NCBI GenBank assembly: GCA_020636435.1
Contig: JACJXX010000001.1
Coordinates: 2,435,001 to 2,499,000 of the forward strand
DNA: 64,000 nt
Reading direction: 5' to 3'
From: Lewinellaceae bacterium
Lineage (GTDB): Bacteria > Bacteroidota > Bacteroidia > Chitinophagales > Saprospiraceae
This document shows positions 14,315 through 24,185 of the stretch, one piece after another. How positions within the stretch are numbered: position 1 is the stretch's first letter; every line of letters starts with the position of its first letter. The notes below the pieces were generated by a model. It did not search any database, was not told the origin of the DNA, and saw nothing but the letters and a program-made list of their open reading frames with translations. The position numbers were made by a program, and so were the translations under genes.

Positions 14315-16654
14315 ATGCGAATAATGGCTACCATTCTAAGGTTGGACAACCGGAGACTCGGCCTTGGTTGGCCGCGTACATCGTACACAGCCCATGCCTC
14401 CACCGCGCCCGTACATCCTGCCTGCTCGATCGTGACCTCACGGGCAGGCAGGCGTACACCTCCCTGGCTATCTCTGTCCAACGTAAGACGGGTAGCCCGA
14501 ATAATTGCTGCGGCAGGCTTATTTCTGGCAAGCGTTTGTGCGCTCAAGGCTCAGGTGCCCGTATTCGAGGCAGCAGAAGGCATACCCGTCTTTCAACAGG
14601 GGCGGGAGCTGTCCTATGCCCTAACCGGAGGGCTGGAAGCGCCGCAATTTTCCCGGATCGACCTCAATGGCGACGAGTTCGGCGACCTGCTCGTTTTTGA
14701 CCGGGTTGGCGCCAAGGCGCTGCCTTTCGTCGCTGTTGCTGCTCCGGAAGGCATGCGTTACCGCTATGCGCCGGCGTATGAGGCCGCGCTGCCGCCCCTC
14801 AGCCAGATGGCTAAAGTGATCGACCTCAACTGCGACGGGCTCGGCGACCTGCTGACCACCGAGGAGTTGGGCAGCGCTGCCGACGTCGCCCTGAAAGTCT
14901 ATCTGCGGCAACCTGCCGCAGGCGGCAGCCTCGTATTTCAAGCTCAGCGCCTCCAGTTGTACAATAGTTTAAACGACACCCTCATCCGCATCCATGCCTT
15001 CGACCTGCCTGCCGTGGCTGACATCAACGGCGACGAACTGCCCGACCTGCTTTACATTCCCCGGGGAGGAACTCAAATCCAGTATTACGAAAACATTTCT
15101 CTGCAAACCGGCGATTGCAGCAGCCTGGCCTTCGAGCTGCGGGATGATTGCTGGGGAGGCGCCACGTATACCCTGGAGGGCGCCTTCGAATTGTACGCCT
15201 GCGAACCCGGCCGGTTCGTCTCGGCCTCGGGCTGCGCCGGCTCCGCCATGCTGCTGCTGGACGACGATGGCGATGGCGACCAGGACCTGCTGTTCAGCGG
15301 CATTTACGATTTCCACATTCAATTGCTGGCCAACGGCGGCGACGCACAACAGGCGGAGCTGAGCAGCTCCTCCATTGACTGGCTCAACGGAGGAGCAGCG
15401 CTGATGGAGTTCCCGGCGCCCTACCTGCTCGACCTGGAAGAAGACGGCCGCGCCGACCTCATCGCCGCCACCAACCGCATCAACGGGGTGGGCTACAGCC
15501 CCTATGGCAAAGATGTATACCACTTCCGGAAAGACAACGGAGACGGCAGCTGGAACCTGCAATCCAGCCGGTTTATGGTAAAGGATATGATCGACCCTGG
15601 TTTCCGGTCCAGCCCTGCCGTCTACGACGTGAACGAAGACGGGCTGCCGGACCTGCTAATTGCGTACAATTCTGCACATCCGATATACGGCTACACCTCC
15701 CGCATCGCCCTCTACCTCAACACCGGCAGCCCTGCCGAACCGGCATTTGCGCTGAGCGCCGAAGATTTTGGCCTGCTGAGCATTTACAACCTCAAGTCCA
15801 TCCACCCCGCCATGGGCGACCTCAACGGCGACGGCGTGCCGGAGCTGGTGCTGGGCGTGGAAGACGGCAGGCTGCTCGTCTTTACCAACAGCCAGAGCGC
15901 ACTCAGCAACTACTTCCCGATGGAACCCAACCCCCTGGCGGAAGTGGCCCTCTATGGCTACGCCCGCCCCCAGCTCATCGATGTAGATGAGAATGGAACC
16001 CTGGACCTGCTCTGCGGCGCCCGCAACGGCGCTATGGCGTTTATCGAAAATGCCGGCTCCCCTTCTGCCCCGCAGTTCACCCTGGTGCGAGACACCCTGG
16101 GCGGAGTGCTGCCGGAAGGCTACTTCCAGGAGTGCAGCCCTTTTTTCCTGAAACAGGACGACGGCAGCTATTTCGTATATTACGGCCGGCTCGATGGCAA
16201 AGTCAGCCTCTACCAGGGGCGGCTCGACGAGGATTTCACCTTGCTCGCCCCTCAGCTTTCCGCCATCGATGTTGGCGAACGGGCAACTGTGGTTCTTCAC
16301 GACCTGAACGCGGATGGCATGCCGGAATTGCTTGCCGGCAACATGCGGGGAGGAATCGAAATTTTTGAAGCCAATTTGCTTTCTGCAACAGCAGGACCGA
16401 GGGGCGGCCAGCTTTCCGCCCGCGCTGTCCCCAACCCCGCCCGCAGGGAAACATCGATCGAGGTTGAAGGGCTTTCGGGAGCAGCTTCGCTACTGGTCTT
16501 CGACGCAACCGGCCGCCTGGTACGCAACGAAAAGATAGAATCGGGAGATTCGCCTCACCGGCTTAACTTATACGGCCTGACGGCAGGCCTTTACCACTAC
16601 CGAATCTATTCCGCCACACAGACGGGCGGAGGAAAATTAATAATTATCAAATAG
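14315..16654 (+). CDS. FG-GAP/VCBS repeat surface protein, T9SS type A, with a MITE in its first codons
   Basis: The frame encodes 779 residues of beta-propeller FG-GAP/VCBS-like repeats (RIDLNGDEFGDLLVFD, DLNCDGLGDLL, DINGDELPDLLYI, DVNEDGLPDLLIAY, DLNGDGVPELVLG), then a T9SS type A tail (AVPNPARRETSIEVEG ... GLYHYRIYSA). It is predicted to be a secreted or cell-surface protein. The start codon at 14,315 is followed by CGAATAAT, a 172-bp MITE, and CGAATAAT again. Removing the element and one duplicate restores ATG-CGA-ATA-ATT-GCT, i.e. MRIIAAAGLFLASVCAL, a good signal peptide. The insertion adds exactly 60 codons without a stop, so the gene stays open but its signal sequence is now internal. 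Eight bp separate its stop from the next gene. Confidence 0.85.
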   Translation: MRIMATILRLDNRRLGLGWPRTSYTAHASTAPVHPACSIVTSRAGRRTPPWLSLSNVRRVARIIAAAGLFLASVCALKAQVPVFEAAEGIPVFQQGRELSYALTGGLEAPQFSRIDLNGDEFGDLLVFDRVGAKALPFVAVAAPEGMRYRYAPAYEAALPPLSQMAKVIDLNCDGLGDLLTTEELGSAADVALKVYLRQPAAGGSLVFQAQRLQLYNSLNDTLIRIHAFDLPAVADINGDELPDLLYIPRGGTQIQYYENISLQTGDCSSLAFELRDDCWGGATYTLEGAFELYACEPGRFVSASGCAGSAMLLLDDDGDGDQDLLFSGIYDFHIQLLANGGDAQQAELSSSSIDWLNGGAALMEFPAPYLLDLEEDGRADLIAATNRINGVGYSPYGKDVYHFRKDNGDGSWNLQSSRFMVKDMIDPGFRSSPAVYDVNEDGLPDLLIAYNSAHPIYGYTSRIALYLNTGSPAEPAFALSAEDFGLLSIYNLKSIHPAMGDLNGDGVPELVLGVEDGRLLVFTNSQSALSNYFPMEPNPLAEVALYGYARPQLIDVDENGTLDLLCGARNGAMAFIENAGSPSAPQFTLVRDTLGGVLPEGYFQECSPFFLKQDDGSYFVYYGRLDGKVSLYQGRLDEDFTLLAPQLSAIDVGERATVVLHDLNADGMPELLAGNMRGGIEIFEANLLSATAGPRGGQLSARAVPNPARRETSIEVEGLSGAASLLVFDATGRLVRNEKIESGDSPHRLNLYGLTAGLYHYRIYSATQTGGGKLIIIK
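14326..14497. mobile_element. MITE-like element, family A, inserted in frame after a start codon
   Basis: 172 bp with terminal inverted repeats GGCTACCATTCTAAGGTTGG (left) and, as reverse complement of the right end, GGCTACCCGTCTTACGTTGG. An exact 8-bp duplication CGAATAAT lies at 14,318-14,325 and 14,498-14,505. Element plus one duplication is 180 bp, a multiple of three, and the plus-strand frame through it is open. Confidence 0.92.
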
Positions 16655-16661
16655 AACCCAG

Positions 16662-19600
16662 ATGGGAAAATTTTACACCAAGATCTTCGTCTTCTTCCTC
16701 AGCCTCCTGGCTTTTCCGGCGATCGGCCTGGCATGTGATGGCTCGGGCTATGTAATCAACAGCCTAACGGACAACAACGACGGCACGTTTACCATCAACA
16801 TGACGGTCCATATCGCCGGCGCCAACTATCCCGGCGGCATACTGGGCGGCACCCAGGGTTTCTATTTTTCTACAGGAACCCCTATCCTCAACGTATCCCC
16901 GGGCAGCCTTACCAGCCTGAACGGCACTACCTATAATACATCCGTGGCAGGCAATACAGTCACCTGGGGGACGCCCGGCAGCGGCCCCTTCTTCGTCGAA
17001 AGTTTCGAGCCTACCCAAACTTTCAACGTGACTGTAGTGGTTCAGGGCTTTCCCGGCGGCTGGAACGGCGGCGGCATGGAAAACAACGGCTGCCCGGGCG
17101 GCCCCGGCACCAGCAACCCTTCGCCCGGCTATTCCGGCACCTTCTGCCTGCCGCCTACCATCAGCGTTTCGCCTACCTCGGTGGACGCCTGCGCCGGCGA
17201 CCAGATCACCCTGAGCGCCACGCCTTCTCCCGGCACGACGGTCAACTGGTCGAACGGCATGTCGGGTTCTACGATCACTATTACTGCCAACAACTCCGGC
17301 CCGGTCACAGCTACAGCCTCCAACAGTTGCGGCGCCGCTTCGGAAACCGTTACGATTAATGTAACGCCGCTGCCCACCATCAGCCCGTTGCCCGACCTGC
17401 AGGTTTGCGAGGGCGAACTGGTCAACCTAAACGTTCAGGCGCAAAACGCCAACTCGATACAATGGTCCAACGGCTTATCCGGAACCCCCATCGTCTTTTC
17501 GCCTCTCAATAGTGGCGTGCTGACCGCAACCGCCACCGGCCTGTGCGGTTCGGTATCCACCTCCCTAAACATCGATGTGACGCCCCTGCCCCTGCTGTTC
17601 ATCATACAGGGCGACCAAACAATATGCGAGGGCCAGATTGCTACGCTGGAAGTCCTGTACGAAAATGCCGACAATTTTTCCTGGAATACCGGCCCCACTT
17701 CCAACTCGATACAGGTGAGCCCCAGCCAGACCCAGGTGTATACCGCTTCGGCCTCCAACCGCTGCCAGACGTTGCAGGAAAACATCATCGTGGATGTAAT
17801 GTCATTACCGGAAATTGACGTCATCCAGGGCGACCAGTCCATCTGCATCGGCGAAAGCGTTACGCTGGAAATATTTACCACCTTTGCCGACAACATCAGC
17901 TGGTCGAACGGCGGAACCGGAAGCACCAGGACCTTTTCTCCAACCGAAACCGATACCTACACCGTGACCGCCAGCAACAACTGCGGCATCGTCGAAGAAG
18001 AGATCACCGTGGAGGTATCCGCCGGCCCGGCCCTGGAAGTCATCGACGGCAGCCAGGATATATGCCTGGGTGAAAGCGCTACCCTCACCGTATCGCCGGA
18101 AGGCGCCGACGTCATAGAATGGTCGACCGGAAGCGCCGACACCACCATAACTGTCAGCCCCGGCCAGTCGGAAGACTTTACCCTCAGCCTGACCAATATT
18201 TGCGGCACGACGGACACTACCTTTACCATAGGCATCCTGGAAAGCCCCACAATCGAGGTTTTGCAGGGCGATCAGGACATCTGCATCGGCGATAGCACGA
18301 CTCTGGAGATAACGACCGATTTGGCCACCTCCCTGGAATGGAGCACCGGCCCGATGGACACCACCTCGATCACCGTCATGCCTGCCCAAACGGAGACCTA
18401 TGAAGTGCTGGCTTCTAACCGATGCGGGCAGGCAGATACAAGCTTTACCGTTTCCGTTTTTCTCTATCCCACCGTAGATATCATCGACGGGGACCAGACG
18501 ATCTGCAACGGCCAGAGCGCCACGATATCGGTCGAGGCCGCCAATGAAGACGTCCTCTCCTGGAGCAACGGCGCTACAGACAGCCTCCTCACCGTGAGCC
18601 CAGGCCAGACGGAGGTGTTTACCGCCACCGTTTCCAACTTCTGTGGAGAAGATAGCGAGGACATAACCATTACAGTCAACCCGGTTTTCGATGAAAACCT
18701 GGCCCTGGAAGCCTGCGCCGGCACGACCGTTACCTACAACAACACCGTACTGCAACCCGGAGACAACCAGGCCTTTACGCTGGCGACGGCAGAGGGCTGC
18801 GATTCGGTGGTCAATGTATCCGTGATCGAGTTGCCTGTTTTTGAATCCGATTTATTGCTGGAAGCTTGCACCGGCACCACTGTATCCTACGAAAACACCG
18901 TACTCGGCCCCGGCGACAGCCAGAGTTTTACCCTGGTAGCTCAAAACGGCTGCGATTCTACCGTTTATGTGGAAGTGCAGGAGTTGATGCCGGTGGAGGA
19001 AAGCCTGGAACTGCGCACCTGCCCCAATTCCACCATAATGTACAACGGCACGGCGCTGGCGCCGGGCGACAGCCAGGACTTCCTGTTCGCCGGCCAGAAT
19101 GGATGCGACTCTACAGTGCATGTGACGGTCAGCGAACTGACCGTCTTTGAATCCAGCCTGGAACTGGAAGCTTGTACTGGCACGACGGCCACGTACAACG
19201 GAACGGAGCTCGACCCTGGCGATGCGCAGGCCTTCATCCTCACCGCCAGCAATGGATGCGACTCGGTAGTCAACGTGACGGTTCTCGAATTGCCGGTTTT
19301 CGAATCTGACCTACAACTGGAGGCCTGCTCCAATACAACGGTGAGTTACAACGGGTCTGTACTTGATCCGGGCACAACTCAAAGCTTTACGTTCGCCGCC
19401 GCCAATGGATGCGACTCGGTGGTCAATGTAGCGGTTCTGGAATTGCCCGTTTTTGAGTCCGACTTGCAACTGGAAGCCTGCCCGGGTACTTCGGTTGCTT
19501 ATAACGGAACCGATCTACTTGCGGGCACTGCTCAGAGCTTTACCCTCACAGCGGCCAACGGCTGCGATTCAGTGGTTAATGTAGCGGTTATGGAGCTGCC

Positions 19601-22600
19601 GGTTTTCGAATCCAGCCTGGAGTTGGAAGCTTGCCCGGGAACCATTGTCACCTATAACGGAACGGACCTTCTGGCGGGCAGTGTTCAGCGTTTCACCCTC
19701 ACCGCCGTCAACGGCTGCGACTCGGTGGTCAACGTTTCCGTCCTGGAGTTGCCCGTCTTTGAGTCGGACTTACAACTGGAAGCCTGCCCGGGTACTTCGG
19801 TTACTTACAACGGCGCTGATCTTCCGGCGGGCAGCGCCCAAAGTTTCACCCTCACCGCCCTCAACGGCTGCGATTCGGTCGTCAATGTAGAGGTCATGGA
19901 GCTGCCGGTTTTCGAATCCAGCCTGGAGCTGGAGGCCTGCCCCGGCGCCACTGTCTCTTACAATGGCACTACCTTAGATGCCGGCGAAAGCCGGAGCTTT
20001 ACGATCACCGCCCTCAACGGTTGCGACTCGGTAGTGCAGGTAACCGTCAACGAGTTGCCTACCTTCGAAGCAGATGTGGCATTGGAAGCCTGCACAGGCT
20101 CTACTGCGTTGTTCGACGGCACCGAATTGCAACCAGGCGCCAGCCAGAGCTTTACGTATACAGCTGCCAATGGCTGCGACTCCACGGTTCATGTGACGGT
20201 CAACGAACTGGCCGTCTTTGAATCCAGCCTGGAACTGGAAGCTTGCGCCGGCACGACGGCCACGTACAACGGGACGGTACTCAACCCTGGCGATGTACAG
20301 GCCTTCACCCTCACTGCCAGCAATGGATGCGACTCGGTAGTCAACGTGACGGTTCTCGAATTGCCGGTTTTTGAATCCGGCCTGCAGCTGGAAGCCTGCT
20401 CCAATACGACGGTGAGCTACAACGGGTCTGTACTCGATCCGGGCACCACTCAGAGCTTTACGTTCGCTGCCGCCAATGGATGCGACTCGGTGGTCAGCGT
20501 AGCTGTTATCGAATTGCCCGTTTTTGAATCGGACTTGCAGCTGGAAGCTTGCCCGGGTACTGCCGTCCCCTATAACGGAACCGATCTGCTCGCCGGCAGC
20601 GCACAAAGTTTCACCCTCACAGCGGCCAATGGCTGCGATTCGGTCGTTAATGTATCCGTGCTGGAATTGTCCGTTTTCGAATCCAGCCTGGAGCTGGAGG
20701 CCTGCCCGGGAACCGTTGTAAGTTATAACGGAACTGACCTGCCGGCAGGCAGTGCTCAGAGTTTCACCCTCGCCGCCGTCAACGGTTGCGACTCGGTGGT
20801 CAACGTTTCCGTCCTGGAGTTGCCTGTTTTCGAGTCGGACTTACAGATGGAAGCCTGCACGGGCACTTCTGTGGCCTACAACGGGACAGACCTGCCGGCG
20901 GGCAGCACTCAAAGTTTCACCCTCACGGCGGCCAACGGCTGCGATTCGGTCGTTAATGTATCCGTGCTGGAATTGTCCGTTTTCGAATCCAGCCTGGAGC
21001 TGGAGGCCTGCCCCGGCGCCACTGTCTCTTACAATGGCGCTACCCTGGGGGCCGGCGAAAGCAGGAGCTTTACCCTCACCGCTATCAACGGATGCGACTC
21101 GGTCGTACAGGTAACCGTCAACGAGTTGCCTACCTTCGAAGCCGACCTGGCCCTGGAAGCCTGCACCGGCTCCACCGCTTTTTTCGACGGCACCGAACTG
21201 CAACCGGGCGCCAGCCGGAGCTTTACCTATACAGCGGCCAATGGCTGCGACTCCACCATCAACGTCAGCGTTATAGAACTGCCAACCTACGAGCAGGACC
21301 TCCAGCTACAGGCCTGCACCGGCAACACGGTAGCCTACAACGGCATGGACCTGCCCCCGGGCTTTGCGGATACCTTCACGTATGCTACCCGTGACGGTTG
21401 CGATTCCATCGTGCACGTCATGGTCGAAGAAGTGGATATCCTGGAGGAAAGCCTGGAGTTCTTCACCTGCCCCCAAACCACCGTAACCTATGAAGGCGCC
21501 ACGCTGGCGCCGGGAGATACCCAGCAATTCCAGTTCATCTCCCAAAACGGCTGCGATTCCATCGTAACCGTCAGCGTCGCGGCCCTGCCTACCTTTGAAA
21601 CCGACCTGGCCCTGGAGGCCTGCACCGGAACCAGCGTTACTTACAACGGGACCGTACTCAACCCCGGCGACAGCCGGTCCTTTACCTTTATTGCCGGCAA
21701 CGGCTGCGATTCCACCGTTTACGTAAGCGTTGCTGAATTGGCCATCTTCGAAAGCGAGCTGCAACTGCAGGCTTGCCCGGGCGAACAGGTCAGCTACAAC
21801 GGGGCTTCCCTGCTGGCGGGAGACAGCCAGGATTTTGTTCTAAACGCCCAAAACGGCTGCGACTCTACCGTCCACGTCTCCGTACTGGAACTGCCGACCT
21901 ACGAGCAGGACCTGCCCCTGCAGGCCTGCGTGGGCACCACCATCACCTACAACGGCACGGTTCTGGCGCCGGGCGATAATCAAAGTTTCCTGCTGGCCAG
22001 CCAGTTTGGCTGCGACTCGGTGGTCAACGTCAGCGTGGAAGGGGTCGAGGTATTTGAAACCAGCCTGGAATTGCAGGCCTGTTCGGGCAGTGCAGCGGAT
22101 TACAATGGCACTCCCCTCCTGGCCGGCGAGCAACAGGACTTTACCTTTATCTCCCAAATTGGCTGCGATTCCATCGTGACGGTTTCCGTGCTCGAACTGC
22201 CGGTTTACGAGCAAAGCCTGCAACTGCAAACCTGCGAAGGGACCACTACCATGTATAACGGCACTGCACTGGCGCCGGGCGCTGAACAGGACTTCCTTTT
22301 TGCCACCGCCGCCGGCTGCGACTCCCTCATCCACGTCAACGTGCTGGGCGTGGAAAATATCCTGACCAACGAAAGCCGGACGATCTGCCAGGGAGATTCC
22401 AGCCTCATCTTCGGCGCTTACCAGAGCCAGCCGGGCCCTTACAGTGCCGTTTACACCTCCGCCAACGGTTGCGATTCTACCCATACGGTCCTGTTGTCCA
22501 CTACGCCCCTCCCCCGGCTGGAGGCGGAGGTACAGGCCAGTTGCCCCGACAAAGACAACGGCACGATCGGCATTCAGGCAAGCGGAGGCAGCGCGCCCTA

Positions 22601-23255
22601 TACGTTCATCTGGAACGACGGCGCCTTTACCGGCGAACGGGCGGAACTGGCCCCGGGGCAGTATAACGTAACGGCCACCGATGCGCTGGGCTGCCGGCAA
22701 TCGCTCACGGCCGCCGTTCCGGAGCGCAGCCTGGAGGTGGAGATCGAGACGAAGGACATCAGTTGCTTCGGGCAACGGGATGGCCTGATCACCCTGCAGA
22801 GCAATGGGCCCGATGTGACCTACCAGTTGAACGGCGGCCCGCTCCAGTCCACCGGCTTCTTTTCCTCCCTGGAAGCCGGGCGGTACATTGCCCGGGCGGA
22901 AGACAGCTACGGCTGCCGCTACGAGCTGGGGGCGCTGCTCATCGCGGAGCCATCCCAACTGCAGGTCGTATTGCCCCCGGACACGACGATCCTGCTGGGC
23001 AAGTCGATCCGGATACGGGCCCTCGCCAACCGGGCCGGCGGGCTGTCCTTCGGCTGGAACCCCAGCGAAAACCTCGATTGTGAGGATTGCGAAAACCCGG
23101 TAGCCAGCCCCCCGTTCAGCACCCGCTACGAAGTAACGGTGCGCGACTCCAGCGGCTGCGTGGCCGAAGACGACATCTACATTTTCGTCAACCGGAAGCG
23201 AAACATCTACATCCCTAGCGTGAGTTTACTATATGAAGATAAAATAAATGTTTAA
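16662..23255 (+). CDS. Giant repeat surface protein (Ig-like, 51-residue and SprB-like repeats), truncated by a MITE
   Basis: The current frame gives 2197 residues. A signal peptide (FVFFLSLLAFPAIGLA) leads to a unique N-terminal domain (about 25-165), seven Ig-like modules (about 165-674, each with an I-C-x-G-x-S start), about 25 tandem 51-residue modules (about 675-1950; VFESxLxLEAC ... NGCDSVVNVxVxELP, two Cys each, probably disulfide-bonded), two SprB-like repeats (DNGTIGIQASGGSAPYTF and relatives) and a final Ig-like module. The protein then reads NIYIPSV and runs into a MITE, ending 12 residues later. The T9SS type B (gliding-associated) C-terminal domain continues at 23,560. The ancestral gene would have encoded about 2276 residues. 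Likely an adhesin; without its tail, surface export is doubtful. Confidence 0.85.
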   Translation: MGKFYTKIFVFFLSLLAFPAIGLACDGSGYVINSLTDNNDGTFTINMTVHIAGANYPGGILGGTQGFYFSTGTPILNVSPGSLTSLNGTTYNTSVAGNTVTWGTPGSGPFFVESFEPTQTFNVTVVVQGFPGGWNGGGMENNGCPGGPGTSNPSPGYSGTFCLPPTISVSPTSVDACAGDQITLSATPSPGTTVNWSNGMSGSTITITANNSGPVTATASNSCGAASETVTINVTPLPTISPLPDLQVCEGELVNLNVQAQNANSIQWSNGLSGTPIVFSPLNSGVLTATATGLCGSVSTSLNIDVTPLPLLFIIQGDQTICEGQIATLEVLYENADNFSWNTGPTSNSIQVSPSQTQVYTASASNRCQTLQENIIVDVMSLPEIDVIQGDQSICIGESVTLEIFTTFADNISWSNGGTGSTRTFSPTETDTYTVTASNNCGIVEEEITVEVSAGPALEVIDGSQDICLGESATLTVSPEGADVIEWSTGSADTTITVSPGQSEDFTLSLTNICGTTDTTFTIGILESPTIEVLQGDQDICIGDSTTLEITTDLATSLEWSTGPMDTTSITVMPAQTETYEVLASNRCGQADTSFTVSVFLYPTVDIIDGDQTICNGQSATISVEAANEDVLSWSNGATDSLLTVSPGQTEVFTATVSNFCGEDSEDITITVNPVFDENLALEACAGTTVTYNNTVLQPGDNQAFTLATAEGCDSVVNVSVIELPVFESDLLLEACTGTTVSYENTVLGPGDSQSFTLVAQNGCDSTVYVEVQELMPVEESLELRTCPNSTIMYNGTALAPGDSQDFLFAGQNGCDSTVHVTVSELTVFESSLELEACTGTTATYNGTELDPGDAQAFILTASNGCDSVVNVTVLELPVFESDLQLEACSNTTVSYNGSVLDPGTTQSFTFAAANGCDSVVNVAVLELPVFESDLQLEACPGTSVAYNGTDLLAGTAQSFTLTAANGCDSVVNVAVMELPVFESSLELEACPGTIVTYNGTDLLAGSVQRFTLTAVNGCDSVVNVSVLELPVFESDLQLEACPGTSVTYNGADLPAGSAQSFTLTALNGCDSVVNVEVMELPVFESSLELEACPGATVSYNGTTLDAGESRSFTITALNGCDSVVQVTVNELPTFEADVALEACTGSTALFDGTELQPGASQSFTYTAANGCDSTVHVTVNELAVFESSLELEACAGTTATYNGTVLNPGDVQAFTLTASNGCDSVVNVTVLELPVFESGLQLEACSNTTVSYNGSVLDPGTTQSFTFAAANGCDSVVSVAVIELPVFESDLQLEACPGTAVPYNGTDLLAGSAQSFTLTAANGCDSVVNVSVLELSVFESSLELEACPGTVVSYNGTDLPAGSAQSFTLAAVNGCDSVVNVSVLELPVFESDLQMEACTGTSVAYNGTDLPAGSTQSFTLTAANGCDSVVNVSVLELSVFESSLELEACPGATVSYNGATLGAGESRSFTLTAINGCDSVVQVTVNELPTFEADLALEACTGSTAFFDGTELQPGASRSFTYTAANGCDSTINVSVIELPTYEQDLQLQACTGNTVAYNGMDLPPGFADTFTYATRDGCDSIVHVMVEEVDILEESLEFFTCPQTTVTYEGATLAPGDTQQFQFISQNGCDSIVTVSVAALPTFETDLALEACTGTSVTYNGTVLNPGDSRSFTFIAGNGCDSTVYVSVAELAIFESELQLQACPGEQVSYNGASLLAGDSQDFVLNAQNGCDSTVHVSVLELPTYEQDLPLQACVGTTITYNGTVLAPGDNQSFLLASQFGCDSVVNVSVEGVEVFETSLELQACSGSAADYNGTPLLAGEQQDFTFISQIGCDSIVTVSVLELPVYEQSLQLQTCEGTTTMYNGTALAPGAEQDFLFATAAGCDSLIHVNVLGVENILTNESRTICQGDSSLIFGAYQSQPGPYSAVYTSANGCDSTHTVLLSTTPLPRLEAEVQASCPDKDNGTIGIQASGGSAPYTFIWNDGAFTGERAELAPGQYNVTATDALGCRQSLTAAVPERSLEVEIETKDISCFGQRDGLITLQSNGPDVTYQLNGGPLQSTGFFSSLEAGRYIARAEDSYGCRYELGALLIAEPSQLQVVLPPDTTILLGKSIRIRALANRAGGLSFGWNPSENLDCEDCENPVASPPFSTRYEVTVRDSSGCVAEDDIYIFVNRKRNIYIPSVSLLYEDKINV
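19143..21284 (+). repeat. Higher-order duplication of seven 153-bp repeats
   Basis: Blocks 19,143-20,213 and 20,214-21,284 are each 1071 bp, exactly seven 153-bp (51-codon) units. Unit for unit the order matches: unit 2 has SNTTVSYNGSVLDPGTTQSF in both, unit 6 PGATVSYNG, unit 7 TFEAD and TGSTA. This shows a segmental duplication on top of the basic repeat. Confidence 0.9.
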
Positions 23256-23555
23256 AATGATTTATTTCAATGAATTATAACTTTTTCCGTATACACTAAC
23301 TTCCACTTTATTCTTAAATTGGATAGCTTACCGATCAAATTGATCGGAGCTAAACTTCCAAAAGTCACCAAAATTTAGAAGTATGACCCCTTTTAAGAAA
23401 AAAAACTTGCTTTTTCACCCATATTGTCCAACTCTAAATTAGGTAGCGGCAATAAAAATCCCACCCAAATGAAAGTTAGTATATACGCCCTATTTTTTTA
23501 CACATTGAAAATCAATCGTTTAGGTGCTATTTTTTTTCTTCGTAGTAAACTCACG
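23219..23555. mobile_element. AT-rich 337-bp MITE-like element at CTAG
   Basis: Ends CGTGAGTTTACTA (left) and its inverse (right), flanked by CTAG at 23,215-23,218 and 23,556-23,559. Removing the element and one CTAG restores codons for IPSAFSPNDDG, the conserved start of the type B sorting domain, which proves the borders. It is markedly AT-rich against its neighbours and has no coding capacity. The 341-bp net insertion shifts the frame and brings a stop at 23,255. The 4-bp CTAG target is reminiscent of IS5-related elements; family assignment is a guess. Confidence 0.88.
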
Positions 23556-23559
23556 CTAG

Positions 23560-23833
23560 TGCCTTCAGCCCCAACGACGATGGCAAGAACGACATCTTCT
23601 ACATCTTTGGAGATGAGACGCTGGTGAGCATCCGTTCGCTGCTCCTCTTCAACCGCTGGGGGGAGACGGTCTACGAAGGCTACAACTTCCCGCCCAACGA
23701 CCCGGTTTATGGCTGGGACGGCAGCTTCCGCGGCCAGGTGATGAACCCGGCGGTTTTTGCCTACGTGGCGGAAGTGGAGTTTTCGGATGGAGTGGTGGAG
23801 TTGTACTATGGGGATGTGACGCTGGCGAGGTAA
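23560..23833 (+). pseudogene. Detached T9SS type B (gliding-associated) C-terminal domain
   Basis: This 91-codon remainder reads (S)AFSPNDDGKNDIFYIFG, then SIRSLLLFNRWGETVYEGY, ending in GDVTLAR and a stop: the complete second part of the type B sorting domain belonging to the giant protein upstream. It is in frame with that gene once the 337-bp element and one CTAG are removed. It has no start codon of its own before an internal ATG-like position at 23,624, and no promoter is visible, so it is probably not expressed as a useful product. Confidence 0.9.
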
Positions 23834-24185
23834 GGAGGGTAGTGTTGAATTGTTAGATAGTTATATTGTTAGGTGGCTTGTTGATCCGTTTTCCTGTTTA
23901 CCCTGTGAAGTATTGCAGGCCAGTTACTTCACGGGGTAAATTCTGTAAATTTCAGAATCCTGTCTGCTCAGATGGTTGAAAACCAAGAATAAATGTATAT
24001 TTAAGGCCTCATTAATTCCCGCACTTGTTATTCCCCTTAGTGCCGGGCAAGGCCAACCCGGCTTTGTATCTGGACATTCGGCAATTATAATCCTGCCTGG
24101 CAGCATAGTAAATGGCTGGCAACAGTGTTTAAAAATACTGCTGCATTGCACTACTATTTCAGATCATTTATTAAAAAACCTGGAT
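23834..24185. other. Spacer, nothing recognised
   Basis: About 350 bp between the detached sorting domain and the subtilisin gene. An open frame extends the subtilisin upstream to 23,976, but the extension has no signal peptide or family resemblance. No clear promoter consensus or repeat was found. Confidence 0.5.

Noticed and set aside
17805..22958. Long antisense ORFs within the giant repeat gene
   Set aside because: They repeat with the 153-bp period because the plus-strand repeats do; no independent support.
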